Of a stretch of 64,000 nt of DNA, positions 48,647-58,860 are shown piece by piece. Below the pieces are notes generated by a model. That model saw only the letters and a program-made list of their open reading frames with translations, made no database searches and was not told where the DNA came from. The first letter of the stretch is position 1. Each line of letters starts with the position of its first letter. Source of the DNA: Linyphia triangularis (taxonomy: Eukaryota > Arthropoda > Arachnida > Araneae > Linyphiidae); the NCBI GenBank assembly GCA_963978545.1, contig OZ021722.1, forward strand, positions 10,321,401 to 10,385,400, written 5' to 3'. A program made the position numbers and the translations under genes.

Positions 48647-49869
48647 CATTTGAACCTGAAACATTTGGGGTTCAAGCTCATTTTATCCTTTTTGATCAAC
48701 CTTAAATGGTTTAGAATACAAAGAGCTCTAGAAGTTTCTTTGATGAATCCAACAATGCAAAATCTTGATATAAAAGTGTTAAAGGAATTTAACAATGCTA
48801 TATTTTCCAAAATTATTTCACGTAAGAATTAATTTTATAAAAATAGACCACTAAATTGTTGAAGAAAATGTATTGTTGAAATTCGTTTTGTTGTAATCTT
48901 AAAATCCTTTTCCATTTATACGATTGATTTTAAAGACAGAGTGTGACAAAAAAAAGTTCTTGTATTTAAATCATTAAAAGTGCTACGTTATACGTCACTT
49001 AATTGAATAATACCCCACTGAATTGAAGTGTTAAAAATGGCTTCAAAAATGCTCGCATGGCTGCGTAATAAAATGTAAGTGGAATTTTTCTTCAGTTATT
49101 TTATTTGTAGACTAAATTTAGATAAACCCCATTAAACTTCATACAATTTTCAATGATTTACTTTCAAATGATTTCTTCGGATGTCAACAAATAACTTTTC
49201 AAATTTAGCTGAAAAAATATTCTATGTATATGATAAATAGTTTTTATTAGTTAATTTATTGCGAATGATTCTGAATTATCCTTTTTATGAAATTGCTAAA
49301 TCTCAAAAGAGAATTCAAAATTTACAAACAAATATACTCATAAAATTAATAGTTATATTCAATTTTGGGGCCCCTGTAGTTAATTTCTGAAACATTCAGC
49401 TTTTTCTTTCGTAAGATTCCAATTTTTTCAAAAAGTTTTTGCGTTTTACAGTTTTAATGAGTTATAATTTATAATTGGTAATATACAAAGCCAATTTCAA
49501 AAATTTTATTCTGAAATTAATTGGTACTTGTTTGAATATTTAAAATAAATGTGTTGCCCAAACGTAAACTGAAGCATTGCCATTTCATATAAATCTACAT
49601 CCTGCAGGAAAGAAGAATCTATATGTCTTAATCCATCTTGACTAATACAATAATGACTTTTAAGAGTTTTAATAAATGAGTATGCAAAATGTTTTTATCA
49701 AAAGTATTTTCCATTTAATTTCTCCTAGGAGAAAATGATTCTTATCCAAATGGAAGCATTGTCTCAGTTTTTTATTTTAATGCACGTGTAACCTTTTCAA
49801 GTACAGGGCTCAACACATAACAAGATTACATTTATGAAATCGTATGCACACCCTATTAATTAATTCTAT
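48058..49869. other. AT-rich spacer with a long (TA)n microsatellite
   Basis: A (TA) run of about 84 bp lies at 48560-48643; the Ile/Tyr ORFs on both strands are products of it. No gene seen. Confidence 0.6.
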
Positions 49870-50575
49870 ACTAAGGGTGTGGAACATCGCACAACTTTCA
49901 ATTAAACTCTATAATATTGGTCATTGCAGTAAAATTTAACATGGTGTTACTTACCATTTTCTTATTTTCACTCACTTAAATAAAAATGGCCATTTTGGCG
50001 ATATTTCTGAAAATAATTTTTACTTAAAGGGGGGGGGGGGAAATGGTGGTTTTATTCGATAGACATTAAGTAGTACTTGCTTCTGAGTGAAACGCAAAAA
50101 AATCAATAGTTGATGGACGATGCTCAAGGGCAGAGAGCTCTATTTTAAAGACACTCGTTTTTAAATTTTTTATCGCATTTTTATCAGAATTTCGGAGGTG
50201 AGAATGTTTAGAACACCTTCAAAGGCATTATCACAGCGATTTTGAACAAAATCATTGGAGCCGTTTTTCAGCAATTACTAAAAAACATGATTTTTTTCAA
50301 TAGTTTACTTATGCACATGCGCGACTTTGACGAAAACTTTAATGGTAGACGCCTGTGCTATCTATCACCAACCCGCGTACCAAATTTGAACATCGTAGGT
50401 CAGTTTATTCGGTAGTTAAGCAGATCACGTACACAGACAGACATTTTTTCTAGATCACTCTTTTGAAATCGGGATGTTCCAAAATGTAGAGGAATACAAA
50501 AAAAAAAAAAAAAAAATTTGACCGAATACTATACTTTTATTTCCCTATGTATACATATGAGTAATTAAAAGTAAA
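49870..50575 (-). repeat. Dispersed repeat family D, copy 4 (inverted)
   Basis: GGGTGTGGAACATCGCACAA, GGACGATGCTCAAGGGCAGA and GAACATCGTAGGTCAGTTTA parallel the 45881-46640 copy throughout. A G11 run lies at 50030-50040 and an A run near 50500. Confidence 0.75.
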
Positions 50576-51100
50576 AAGTGCAAATATAGACAAAATTTTT
50601 TGAAAAACCTAACATATTGTCACATGTTTTCCTCCTATGTGGTTGTATGGCGCGAAAGCACACAGTGATTCCACTATGGAGACACATCTTGAGAGAGATA
50701 AAATATTCCTATAGGTCTTCAGAGGAGAACAGCCTCGCATTTGCATCTCGAACGTCAGAAAATCTGGAATACTCATCCCACCAAGCAATTCGATAAGGAT
50801 ATAATCGTCCGTAATAATCACCGTTGGTTTAATTAATTTTATGAATACATGGATTGCAGAGTATCAACGAATTAGAGATATAATCAGGTCGAAAAGAGGT
50901 TGGTTGGTTGGTTTATACGCTCAACGGCTTATTTTTATGCACAATGAAGGCTAATCAGGCCGGGACCTACACCTTTCCCACTCATCATGTATAACACATC
51001 ATTTGATCTATAGATTTCTTGAAGTGCTTCAAATAATCCTAAGCCATTCATGACAGTTCCAATTTTACCAAAAAACATTAATGAAAGTATAAAATGGCCC
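50576..51100. other. Spacer, nothing firm
   Basis: GGTTGGTTGGTTGG-type sequence at 50898 followed by CGCTCAACGGCTTATTTTTA may be a repeat fragment; a similar GGTTGGTTGG motif occurs at 36256 inside a hAT element. Confidence 0.3.
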
Positions 51101-52018
51101 CAGGGCCTGATTTACCATTAGGCCCGGGACTAGGGCCCCCAAATTTTGAAAGTTTTCTGAAAATGTTAAATATAAGGGTCTTTTTATGGGAACTTCCCAA
51201 AAAAAGACCCTTATATTTAAAATTTTCATCGTGTCGAGTAACAGACTCTCGGAATTAGCTATACAGTTGAAAGTGATTTGACAAAAAGTCTTGTGTTTGA
51301 AAATGTTTTGCATGATTTTTTAAGTGTAAAACCCAGAAAGAAAGAAAGCAATGTAATGTTGAGGGATTCACTTGAAATCAGATAAAAGCAACTTAGTAAC
51401 TAAAACTGTTTTGTAAGTACCTTGATTTCTTCGATTTGTATTTGATATATAATTTACAATTTTTTAGAGTTACATATATGTATGTATTTAATGTTCGAAA
51501 CAAATAGAAAATTACTTAAATAACTGAGTACACGTGTTAGCCTTTTGACTGTTTACCCTGATATTAAATTATTGTTTATTATATTAATTATCTAATTATT
51601 ACATGTAACTGTAATTTTCAAAGAGCCATAACCAATGTGACAGTTTTGGCCCTCCTTTCTGGTGAGATCGTGGAAACAGTGGAAAGGTTGCTTTGTATTA
51701 TTTACAATTATTGTTATAAAATTAAGTAATCTTTATTATTATATAATTTGTGGACCTTGTGGTAAAATGTAAGTTTAAAATACAGGAAAGTATGCTTTAA
51801 AATCAGTTAATTCAAAAGTTTTGAGGAAATCAAGATCATATGAATTATAACAAAAAAATCGTGTGAAAGTAAACTATGAGTTTTATTTGTAAAAAGTTAG
51901 TCTTAACGAATGCAGCTTGATCTGGTAATATTGTGACGTAAGAAAATAAATATTTGCTATTGGGGGTCCCCTCTCTGAATGTTGGGCCTACAGTAAAAGT
52001 TTTCTAAATCGGGCCCTG
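51101..52018. mobile_element. hAT-like MITE (CAGGGCCTGATTTAC TIR), 918 bp, inverted copy of 35783-36579
   Basis: Left CAGGGCCTGATTTACCATTA, right CTAAATCGGGCCCTG. Flanks are AATGGCCC (51093-51100) and ATTGGCCC (52019-52026), 7 of 8 identical. The interior is homologous, in reverse orientation, to 35783-36579 (GATCTGGTAATATTGTGACG; TTGTGGACC; GCCCTCCTTTCTGG). The ORF at 51065-51313 lies in non-coding element sequence. Confidence 0.9.
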
Positions 52019-52855
52019 ATTGGCCCCACCATGGCTTATAACGATCTTAATAGTAGTGAAATACACAATATTTTTAACAACTTTTTAAGAAAAATAAATT
52101 ACGTAGACTATACTAATTTACTTTTAACTCTTAAAATTATACAACATCCTACTACACCACTATATATTGATTAAAAATAATAATAATTCATAAAAAAAAA
52201 TTGGATTAAGTTCTTGCCTACGAAATTATATGTCTCCCATTTTTAAGAAGTTCCATGCAGGAACGATAACGCACCATTTTGATGTGTTAAAACTAACATC
52301 CGTGACTGAAATACCATGATCGAGGATGTGATGCGCAGAAAAAACTGCGTTTAGGTATCTTCATCATGTGACATGAAATCCGTCATTTTTAAATCCGCTT
52401 TTCAGGGTGTTCCCATAGTCGAAATTTGTCCGATATGATGTTCAGTAATAATTACTGATTAAAAATCAATTTTAAAAGCTACTGTCGCAATTTTGCCCAC
52501 GTTTTCCCCGTGCATTTTTACTTTAGTTTGCCTGGACTAATACTTGTTTGCCTAATATAACTGTAAGCAAAGTTCTAAACAGTGACATGGTGTTTATACA
52601 AGCCAAAACTATGATATCTTTCGAACGTTCAATCCAACTCACTTTGATATTTGTGATTAGATATTAGATCATAAATAAACTCTGTAGTGCTTGTCTGAGG
52701 GGTTGGCCATTACTACTTCATATCATATAGTTCCCAGTGGGAATAAGAGGGGGAAAAAGAATAAGGTGCAAAGCGCTTGCCAGTGCAAAGGACATGTAGA
52801 GGGGAAGAAGGCTAAGCAGATGCTCGTACTTAAGTTTAAATATTTGTGCTTTCAG
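52019..52855. other. Spacer upstream of candidate exon
   Basis: No exon or repeat with clear ends. If the candidate exon at 52856 is real, this is intron. Confidence 0.35.
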
Positions 52856-52939
52856 ATGCGCATGCCTTATACCCCAGGTGGAGGAGGAGGAGGAAGTCCA
52901 AGCAATTGTGGACTACGCCATCCCTGGCACTTCAAGGGA
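52856..52939 (+). CDS. Candidate internal exon of a zinc-finger transcript, acidic
   Basis: Preceded by TATTTGTGCTTTCAG and followed by GTACGT. In the frame starting at its second base it reads IPQVEEEEEVQAIVDYAIPG and on to TSR, leaving two bases (GA) for the next exon. That phase fits the exon at 53923-53980, which then joins the zinc-finger exon in frame. The two other frames are also open; one starts with ATG and gives a Gly6 run. The frame choice therefore rests on phase compatibility and the acidic, protein-like composition. It would act as a linker upstream of the finger. Confidence 0.4.
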
Positions 52940-53922
52940 GTACGTATCTAATTAAAATAATAGTAAATACAAAATCTACAAATTCTTGTGATTTTCTGAA
53001 AAGCAACGAAAAGCCAGGCGAATAAAACTTGTAGGTTGCTAAACAGAAAGATTTTTCACGCGTACAATCTGAGAAAATTTCTGTAGTTAGCCATTTCTAA
53101 TGTGCCAGAGGATCGGGATAGTAAAGTCTTTTGTACATTTATACGCTTTCAGTTCAAAATCAAGTTAAATAGCAAAAATTTTCAAACAAAACAAAACAAA
53201 ACAAATTTAAAATTTGTAGCTTTTTGAGATTTTTATTTCGGATGCGCCACCAAAAGATATTAAGCGATTTTACGTTTATTTTAGCATCCCTATGCTTTCT
53301 ACAAATAGAGAACAACTTTTTTGGTTCTCCTTACCTTCTATTTATTTCGACATTTTTAAAAGTTTTTTTTTTTATATATACATACATAAATTGGTAAATT
53401 CCTAGTCTACTTGTATGGGTTTGCACGTTTTTGAAAAGTCTGCAAGAAGACCAAAACGTCACCAATTCAATATGGCGACTGATTTCAAACATCGAAGATT
53501 TCAAATCTAGAAGATGGAGGCTGATTAACAGAAGGAATATGAAAATAATTAATAAAATACAACATAATATGCAAATTATTCACGAAAAATACAGTAAATA
53601 AAGATGCATGTTCGTAAAGGAAAATTAAGGTTACCATTAAATTACTGTTACGCATGCACGGTAAAAAAGAAAGAGTTGCCAAATGTGAAATTTTATTGTC
53701 TACAAAAAGGCGCGAAATTCGCTTGGCGGTACTTACACACACTCTAGGAATAAATCCATAAATTTTGAGCTCTAAACCATTGTAGAAATGTACTCGGAAA
53801 GAGATATTTATATCTTTATAAAAAGCTTCGATTGCATTTTACTATAAGATAAATTGTGTCTTTAGAATTAGGAATATTGAGTGATGAATGTGAATGACAA
53901 TTTTATTTGTTTCCCATTTCAG

Positions 53923-53980
53923 TGTTTTTTGCATATGCCACCTGGACAGGGGTTACTTTGAAGACGACTTCGATTTAGAG
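53923..53980 (+). CDS. Candidate internal exon of a zinc-finger transcript
   Basis: Acceptor TTTCCCATTTCAG ends at 53922 and the donor GTAATAAG starts at 53981. Reading from the second base it is open and gives VFCICHLDRGYFEDDFDLE with no bases left over. This joins in frame both to the exon at 52856-52939 (phase 2) and to the zinc-finger exon at 54545 (phase 0). The acidic tail FEDDFDLE looks like protein. Another frame stops, which supports the chosen one. A 58-bp exon could still be chance. Confidence 0.4.
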
Positions 53981-54544
53981 GTAATAAGAATAATTTCGAT
54001 TACTTAAGATAATTAATTTCGATGTTTGGATTTTCAATGAAAATAATCTCCTTTTTGTTAATTATAAAAAAGGAAAAGACTTTTGATAGCGATTAGGTTT
54101 GATCCATTTCCTATTTGTTTCAAAATGTCATTATTAATTACACAAAATTGCGAGAATGGGAAGAATAAATAGAGAATAACATCGAAAAATGCAATAGCAG
54201 TACTTGTAGTTTTCATTTTGATGAATTATTTAAAGTGCAACGTTCTAAATACTAAGATAAAAGAAGAAGGAATCTTGTTTGCGTATTTTACCTTTATTAC
54301 CCATTTTAACCCACGGAGGAGTACTCACAATTCAATGAGAAGTATACAACAATTTGATTGTAAATGTGCTTATATTAAAGAGAGAGAGAAAAAAAAAAAA
54401 AACTAAATGTCAAAATATTATCACAATACAAAGGATTTTTTAAAAATTAATTGTAAGGATTCACAAATAGCACCAATCCGATTCATTTTACCCCACCTTT
54501 ATCTATTTCTTCACGTATCTAACAAGGACATTACTTTTTTGCAG

Positions 54545-54687
54545 GTCCGTCTCCGGTCGAGATTCCCCTACCCCTGCGGATTCTGCCCCTATAGGAGCAA
54601 GACATCCAAAGGGATTAGGCTTCACTACCTGGTCAGCCATAAAATCGGGCAGGTGAGGCCGCCAAGAATGTAGGAGGAGAAATGAAG
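54545..54687 (+). CDS. C2H2 zinc-finger exon, lola/BTB-ZnF type
   Basis: Acceptor TTACTTTTTTGCAG ends at 54544. The exon reads VRLRSRFPYPCGFCPYRSKT and continues to a stop at 54671-54673, with a strong donor GTAAGT at 54688, so it probably lies at or near the 3' coding end. The finger is C-x2-C-x12-H-x4-H (Cys at codons 11 and 14, His at 27 and 32) with the CPYRS signature common in arthropod lola-like alternative exons. These are usually spliced to an upstream BTB exon, giving a nuclear DNA-binding repressor or activator. The GC content is well above the flanks. No BTB exon lies in the window, so the gene name is not assigned. An in-frame alternative donor (CAG/GTGAGG at about 54651) exists. 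Confidence 0.72.
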
Positions 54688-55644
54688 GTAAGTTCATATT
54701 TATTTTCTAATGATGCTGTGATTTGAACACTTCTAGAAATATTACAAGCTAAGAATAACTAGACTTTTCAGAATTTGAAGTGCTGCACCAATGTACTAAA
54801 TCCATCTAAACTGGATTGGACTTCCATTATTCAGTCGGTCAAACAGAACCAACCGATATTTGCTTCTACAATTGAAGAAAATTTACTATCAACAACGCGC
54901 TGTAAATTATACGTTCCAATCACCATCACGGCTAATAATTTTTTAAGGCAAAATCTATCACTGACGCTGACGCATTGATTCCACATTGAGCGTTGAGTTG
55001 AGAAATGTAAAGTTCAGATAAAAATTTTTAATTTTTTTATTAAAGTGCAACCGGATTTCGTTTAGTTTGGTTTTTATAGATTTATTCGAATCCACTACAT
55101 ACTTCAAGCCTTTTAATTATCAAACAAACAGTAGCTTTACTTAAAACTTCGTATTTCACGAAATATTTATTAAAGCACTTGTTAGCCATACTTTCAAATC
55201 GTACTTAAAATTACTGTTGCATAAGTTGTACAATTTTATAAAGAAATCATTAAAGAATATCTTTAGCAATAGAACCGACATTTTGCTACCTTCTAAACGT
55301 ATTTTCCAAAACATACTTCAAGATTTTAAATATAACAAAGGAAATATCAACGAAAATCCCTGTTCCAAAAATACTAACACAAAAATGAGTGATTGCATAA
55401 TATTTCAATTAAAGTATTCGATATAAAATGAAGTTTATTTTTAAAACAATAACCCTTTTCTCAAACAGAGTTCGATTAAATTGTAAATGTAATGTTACAA
55501 AGTTGATTTTCGGTTTTTCACAACCTCATTTTTGGAAGGGTAGCTGACATGTTTATGCTGCAATTTTTATTAACTGAAACTAATTTCATTATATTTCTTT
55601 CTTTATATAGACTAAACATGAAAATTCGATTGTCATACCACCTA
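54688..55644. other. AT-rich spacer downstream of the zinc-finger exon
   Basis: Small ORFs at 54775-54978 and 55217-55426 are Asn/Lys/Ile-rich with no domain. Nothing else recognised. Confidence 0.4.
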
Positions 55645-56170
55645 CGACAATGACTTGAAAACGACTCTCAACAGTGACTCACCTAACAATTCTCGACCAC
55701 GACTTACCTTATAACTCTGGACAGTGACTCACCAAACGACTCTCGACAATGACTTACCTTATTACTCTCGACAGTGACTCACCAAAAGACTCTCGACAAT
55801 GACTCACCTTACTACTCTTGACATTGACTCACCAAACGACTCTCGACAGTGACTCACCTCTCGACAATGACTTACCTTATTACTCTCGACAGTGATTCAC
55901 CAAAAGACTCTCGACAGTGATTCACCAAAGACTCTCGACAATGACTCACCTTATTACTCTTGACAGTGACTCACCAAACGATTCTCGACAATGACTTACC
56001 TTATTACTCTCGACAGTGACTCACCAAACGACTCTCGACAGTGACTCACCAAACGACTCTCGACAATGACTTACCTTATAACTCTCGACAGTGACTCTTG
56101 ATCATGACGTGCCTTATAACTCAAGACAGTGATTTTTCTAATGACTCTCGATAGTGACTGATCTACCTAT
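55645..56170. repeat. 25-bp minisatellite rich in TGACTCA
   Basis: About twenty units of the form CTCTCGACAGTGACTCACCA plus AACGA, alternating with CTCTCGACAATGACTTACCT plus TATTA. Around ten units contain TGACTCA, the AP-1 (bZIP) consensus; others have TGACTTA or TGATTCA. Units decay after about 56090. Confidence 0.9.
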
Positions 56171-56852
56171 TCTTAAAGTAACTAATCTACTGAATCTCAA
56201 CCATGACTTACCCATTCAGAATCTTTACTGTGACTTATACACTATGCGTTTTTACGTGTCATATACTATGAAATTTTTTGAATCAAAAGTATTCATAAAC
56301 TGGCAACCATGGATCACTTGTTTATCATTATGATGCAATACACAATAGAAATCAATAAAATGTTTGTTCCTCCAAATCGCATTTTCTAATTTAAAAAATG
56401 TGTTTTCTGTTAGTTTACTTCAGTTAAATAAAATTTCGCTCTCAGCCCTATAAATCTTAACTAATAATTTAAGTTTAAAAAAGAAACAATTAAATTTTAT
56501 GATGTACCGAATAAATTTTTATGATCTCTTGTTGTTTGGAAGTGTTACGAAATTTCATTTATCCGGACTTACAAATTACAAACAAATCTGCGTTTGTAAT
56601 GGACTAATATTCAGTGTTTCAGATGGGAATTCTTAAAACATGCAATATGCTCTTGCCTTCATTTTAAGGTATAAGGTGATTTATTTACTTGTTAGCGAGA
56701 TTCTAAGTCTTTTACAAATAGAGGGTTCAGATATTCAAGTCATCTCAATTATCTCAGACTACTTCTAAGTGGACAAATAGTGGTTTTAAATATAATTATG
56801 TCGGCTTTATTTTACTAAGTAAATTGTTTTACACTGAGTTGAATTCAGATAA
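56171..56852. other. AT-rich spacer, nothing recognised
   Basis: No gene or bounded repeat seen. Confidence 0.4.
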
Positions 56853-57533
56853 TCTATATATTTAATAGGCAATACGTTTTTTGGTGTTAGTCCGTCCGCC
56901 TAAACTGCTCCACCAATTTCAATGATCAAGGTGTCATTTTAAAGGAAATAAGCTGTAGATTTGCCAAAACGTGCCAAAATAATTTATTAACACTTTATTA
57001 ATTAGTTAAATTTCAATATTTTTCTTCATTAAGCTACTACAAAGCCTCAATGATTTTGAATATATGAATGGCAACATCCTTACGTATGTAAACAACAAAC
57101 CCGTTGCTAATTTTAAAGCTCTTTTTAAACTCTTCGTTTCAAAGTTGATTTTTTCTGTTTTTCTGAAGCATTTTTGTATTAGAGTAATTATTATTTTGAA
57201 GTATTTCTATCCAGAAAAACCAACCCAAGCGAGGCATTCAGGGTTTGGTGAGTGTAGCTCGCGTTGTAATAAATAAAAGATATTGGGACTTCAATGTAAG
57301 GGCATAGCTAATGAAGTTTTAAGTCAGAATGTTGACGGATAGTATATTTAATTTTCTATTATGAAACATGCAATTTGGGTGTTTCCTCTATTAGGCCTTA
57401 CATTAAATTTATAAAAATTTGGTTACATTTTTATGGCTGGCAAACCTATTCGAGCGTAGCCAGATGTTTTAACCACAAATTCGAGCGTTTGGGTGTTGGC
57501 GAGCGTTAGCGAGCAGGGGGCGAAGCCCCCTAG
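56853..57533 (+). mobile_element. Non-autonomous Helitron, 681 bp
   Basis: Begins TCTATATATTTAATAGGC after A and ends GGGGGCGAAGCCCCCTAG before T. The terminal CTAG, the 6-bp-stem hairpin GGGGGC-GAA-GCCCCC directly before it, the 5' TC and the A/T target with no TSD are the defining Helitron marks. GAGCGTTAGCGAGC precedes the hairpin. It encodes no Rep/helicase; the ORF at 57064-57276 is not conserved-looking. Confidence 0.92.
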
Positions 57534-57919
57534 TTATCTATAATAATCTAAAACATAGAATATTTTACGTTAAGATATAAACCAATTTGAACATAAGAAG
57601 GAAGAATCCAGACCGTGCTACTCTAAAAAGCTAGAACTGGTCGTAACACTTTGGTAAAAAAATAAACAAAATCTCCTTGTTAAATAACCGTGATGTCCAT
57701 CTGAGAAAAATAGCTTTTCTTTCAATTAGTAAAGCTTCATTTTTAAGTAAATAGCTTTTTATGTTACTTATATAGCACTTATGGATGTTCTCACTACCAA
57801 AGAAAAATGTCAAGCTTGATATGATGAATTTAAAACTCTAAATAACTGTATCAATTTAAAAAAAATAAAAAAATTAATGAACATAACCTTTTCGACCCTA
57901 ATAGGCTACGTACTGATTT
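57534..57919. other. AT-rich spacer, nothing recognised
   Basis: No feature beyond short ORFs. Confidence 0.35.
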
Positions 57920-58276
57920 TTATCCCAGGATAAAGTGTGTCCCGTGAAAAAGTGTTACAATGTCACGGGATAAAGTGTTACAATGTCCCAGGATAAGGTG
58001 TTACAATAGGTGTTATCCAGGATAAGGTGTCCCAATATAAGGTATGTGCCGGGATAAAGTGTTACAATGTCCCATGATAAGATGTTACAATAGGAGTTAT
58101 TCGGGATAAGGTGTCCCAGAATAAAGTGTTACAATGTCCCAGGATAAGGTGTTACAATAGGAGTTATCCAAGATAAGGTTGTGTCCCAGGATAAAGTGTT
58201 GCAATGTCCTAGGCTAGGGTGTTAAAATAGGTGTCATCCAGGATAAGGTGTGTCCCAGGATAAAGTGTTACAACTT
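57920..58276. repeat. Minisatellite of GGATAA-containing units
   Basis: About fifteen degenerate units of TCCCAGGATAAGGTGTTACA, alternating with GGTGTTATCCAGGATAAGG. The unit is about 22 bp, sometimes paired into a longer unit of roughly 65 bp. GATAA recurs in nearly every unit. Confidence 0.85.
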
Positions 58277-58640
58277 GTTACGTTACCTCACTCACAATTT
58301 TTTTTAACGTTCTAATTTGTGATAACTTTTCGCGTGAAGATTCAAAACTTGAATTTTTATTGTGAACAATAAATGTTTTTTGAGCGCAATTCAAGTCAAA
58401 AAGTAAACTCGAAAAGGATCTTGCAATTTCACGCATGTATCAAGGTGTGGTGGACATGTTCTGGTGCATTCACACAAAGGCTGCAGCAATGGGAAATCTC
58501 AATCATCAGCATATGGAGCTTTCGTGTTTTTCTTTTCTCAGAAGACATTCCATTCCAGGTCATCCATACCACCCAATTTCAGATTTTTTCAATCTCATGG
58601 CAAAAAATCTCTACCCCACGTGGTATCAAATCAACTAATA
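58277..58640. other. Spacer with overlapping ORFs of unknown status
   Basis: Three overlapping + strand ORFs lie between 58373 and 58697. One (58435-58638) is His/Phe-rich, starts MYQGVVDMFWCIHTKAAAMG and ends just before the CACTGTAAA terminus. I recognise no family; it may be a decayed element fragment. Confidence 0.25.
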
Positions 58641-58860
58641 CACTGTAAAAAAAAACCGTCACTTATACGGAAATTCCCAATATTATCAACGGTTTAAATC
58701 CGTAAACCTGAATTTACGGTTTAAAGCAGTTTTCGTAGGCAAGGTTACAGTTAATAACCGTCATTCACCAAGAATCGCTCTCTGCGCATGCGCGTTACGC
58801 CTTCCTTCGAAAACGACGCCGAGCATGTTTGTTTTTGGTAAGCTTCTTTGGTAAGTTTCT
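58641..58860 (+). mobile_element. Possible left end of a larger DNA transposon (CACTGTAAAA terminus)
   Basis: CACTGTAAAAAAAAACCGTC is followed by repeated CGGTTTAAA / TTTACGGTT and ACGGAAATT motifs. Similar GAAATTTCCGTGTACTTTACG motifs appear at 63800-64000. The segment then carries GCGCATGCGC (58790-58800) and ATG..GGTAAGC, like a 5' untranslated exon with a donor at about 58839. The right end is not in the window, so this is a hypothesis. Confidence 0.4.
58788..58802. promoter_or_regulatory. NRF1-like site TGCGCATGCGCG
   Basis: TCTGCGCATGCGCGTT contains the perfect palindrome GCGCATGCGC, the core of the metazoan NRF1/ewg promoter element. It lies about 40 bp upstream of an ATG followed by a GT donor, in a short CpG-rich patch of an AT-rich region. 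Function is inferred only. Confidence 0.4.

Noticed and set aside
48541..48832. Tyr-Ile repeat ORFs on both strands
   Set aside because: Product of the (TA)n microsatellite.
52856..52939. ATG-initiated frame giving a Gly6-Ser-Pro peptide
   Set aside because: Its phase does not join the next candidate exon in the zinc-finger frame; the acidic frame does.
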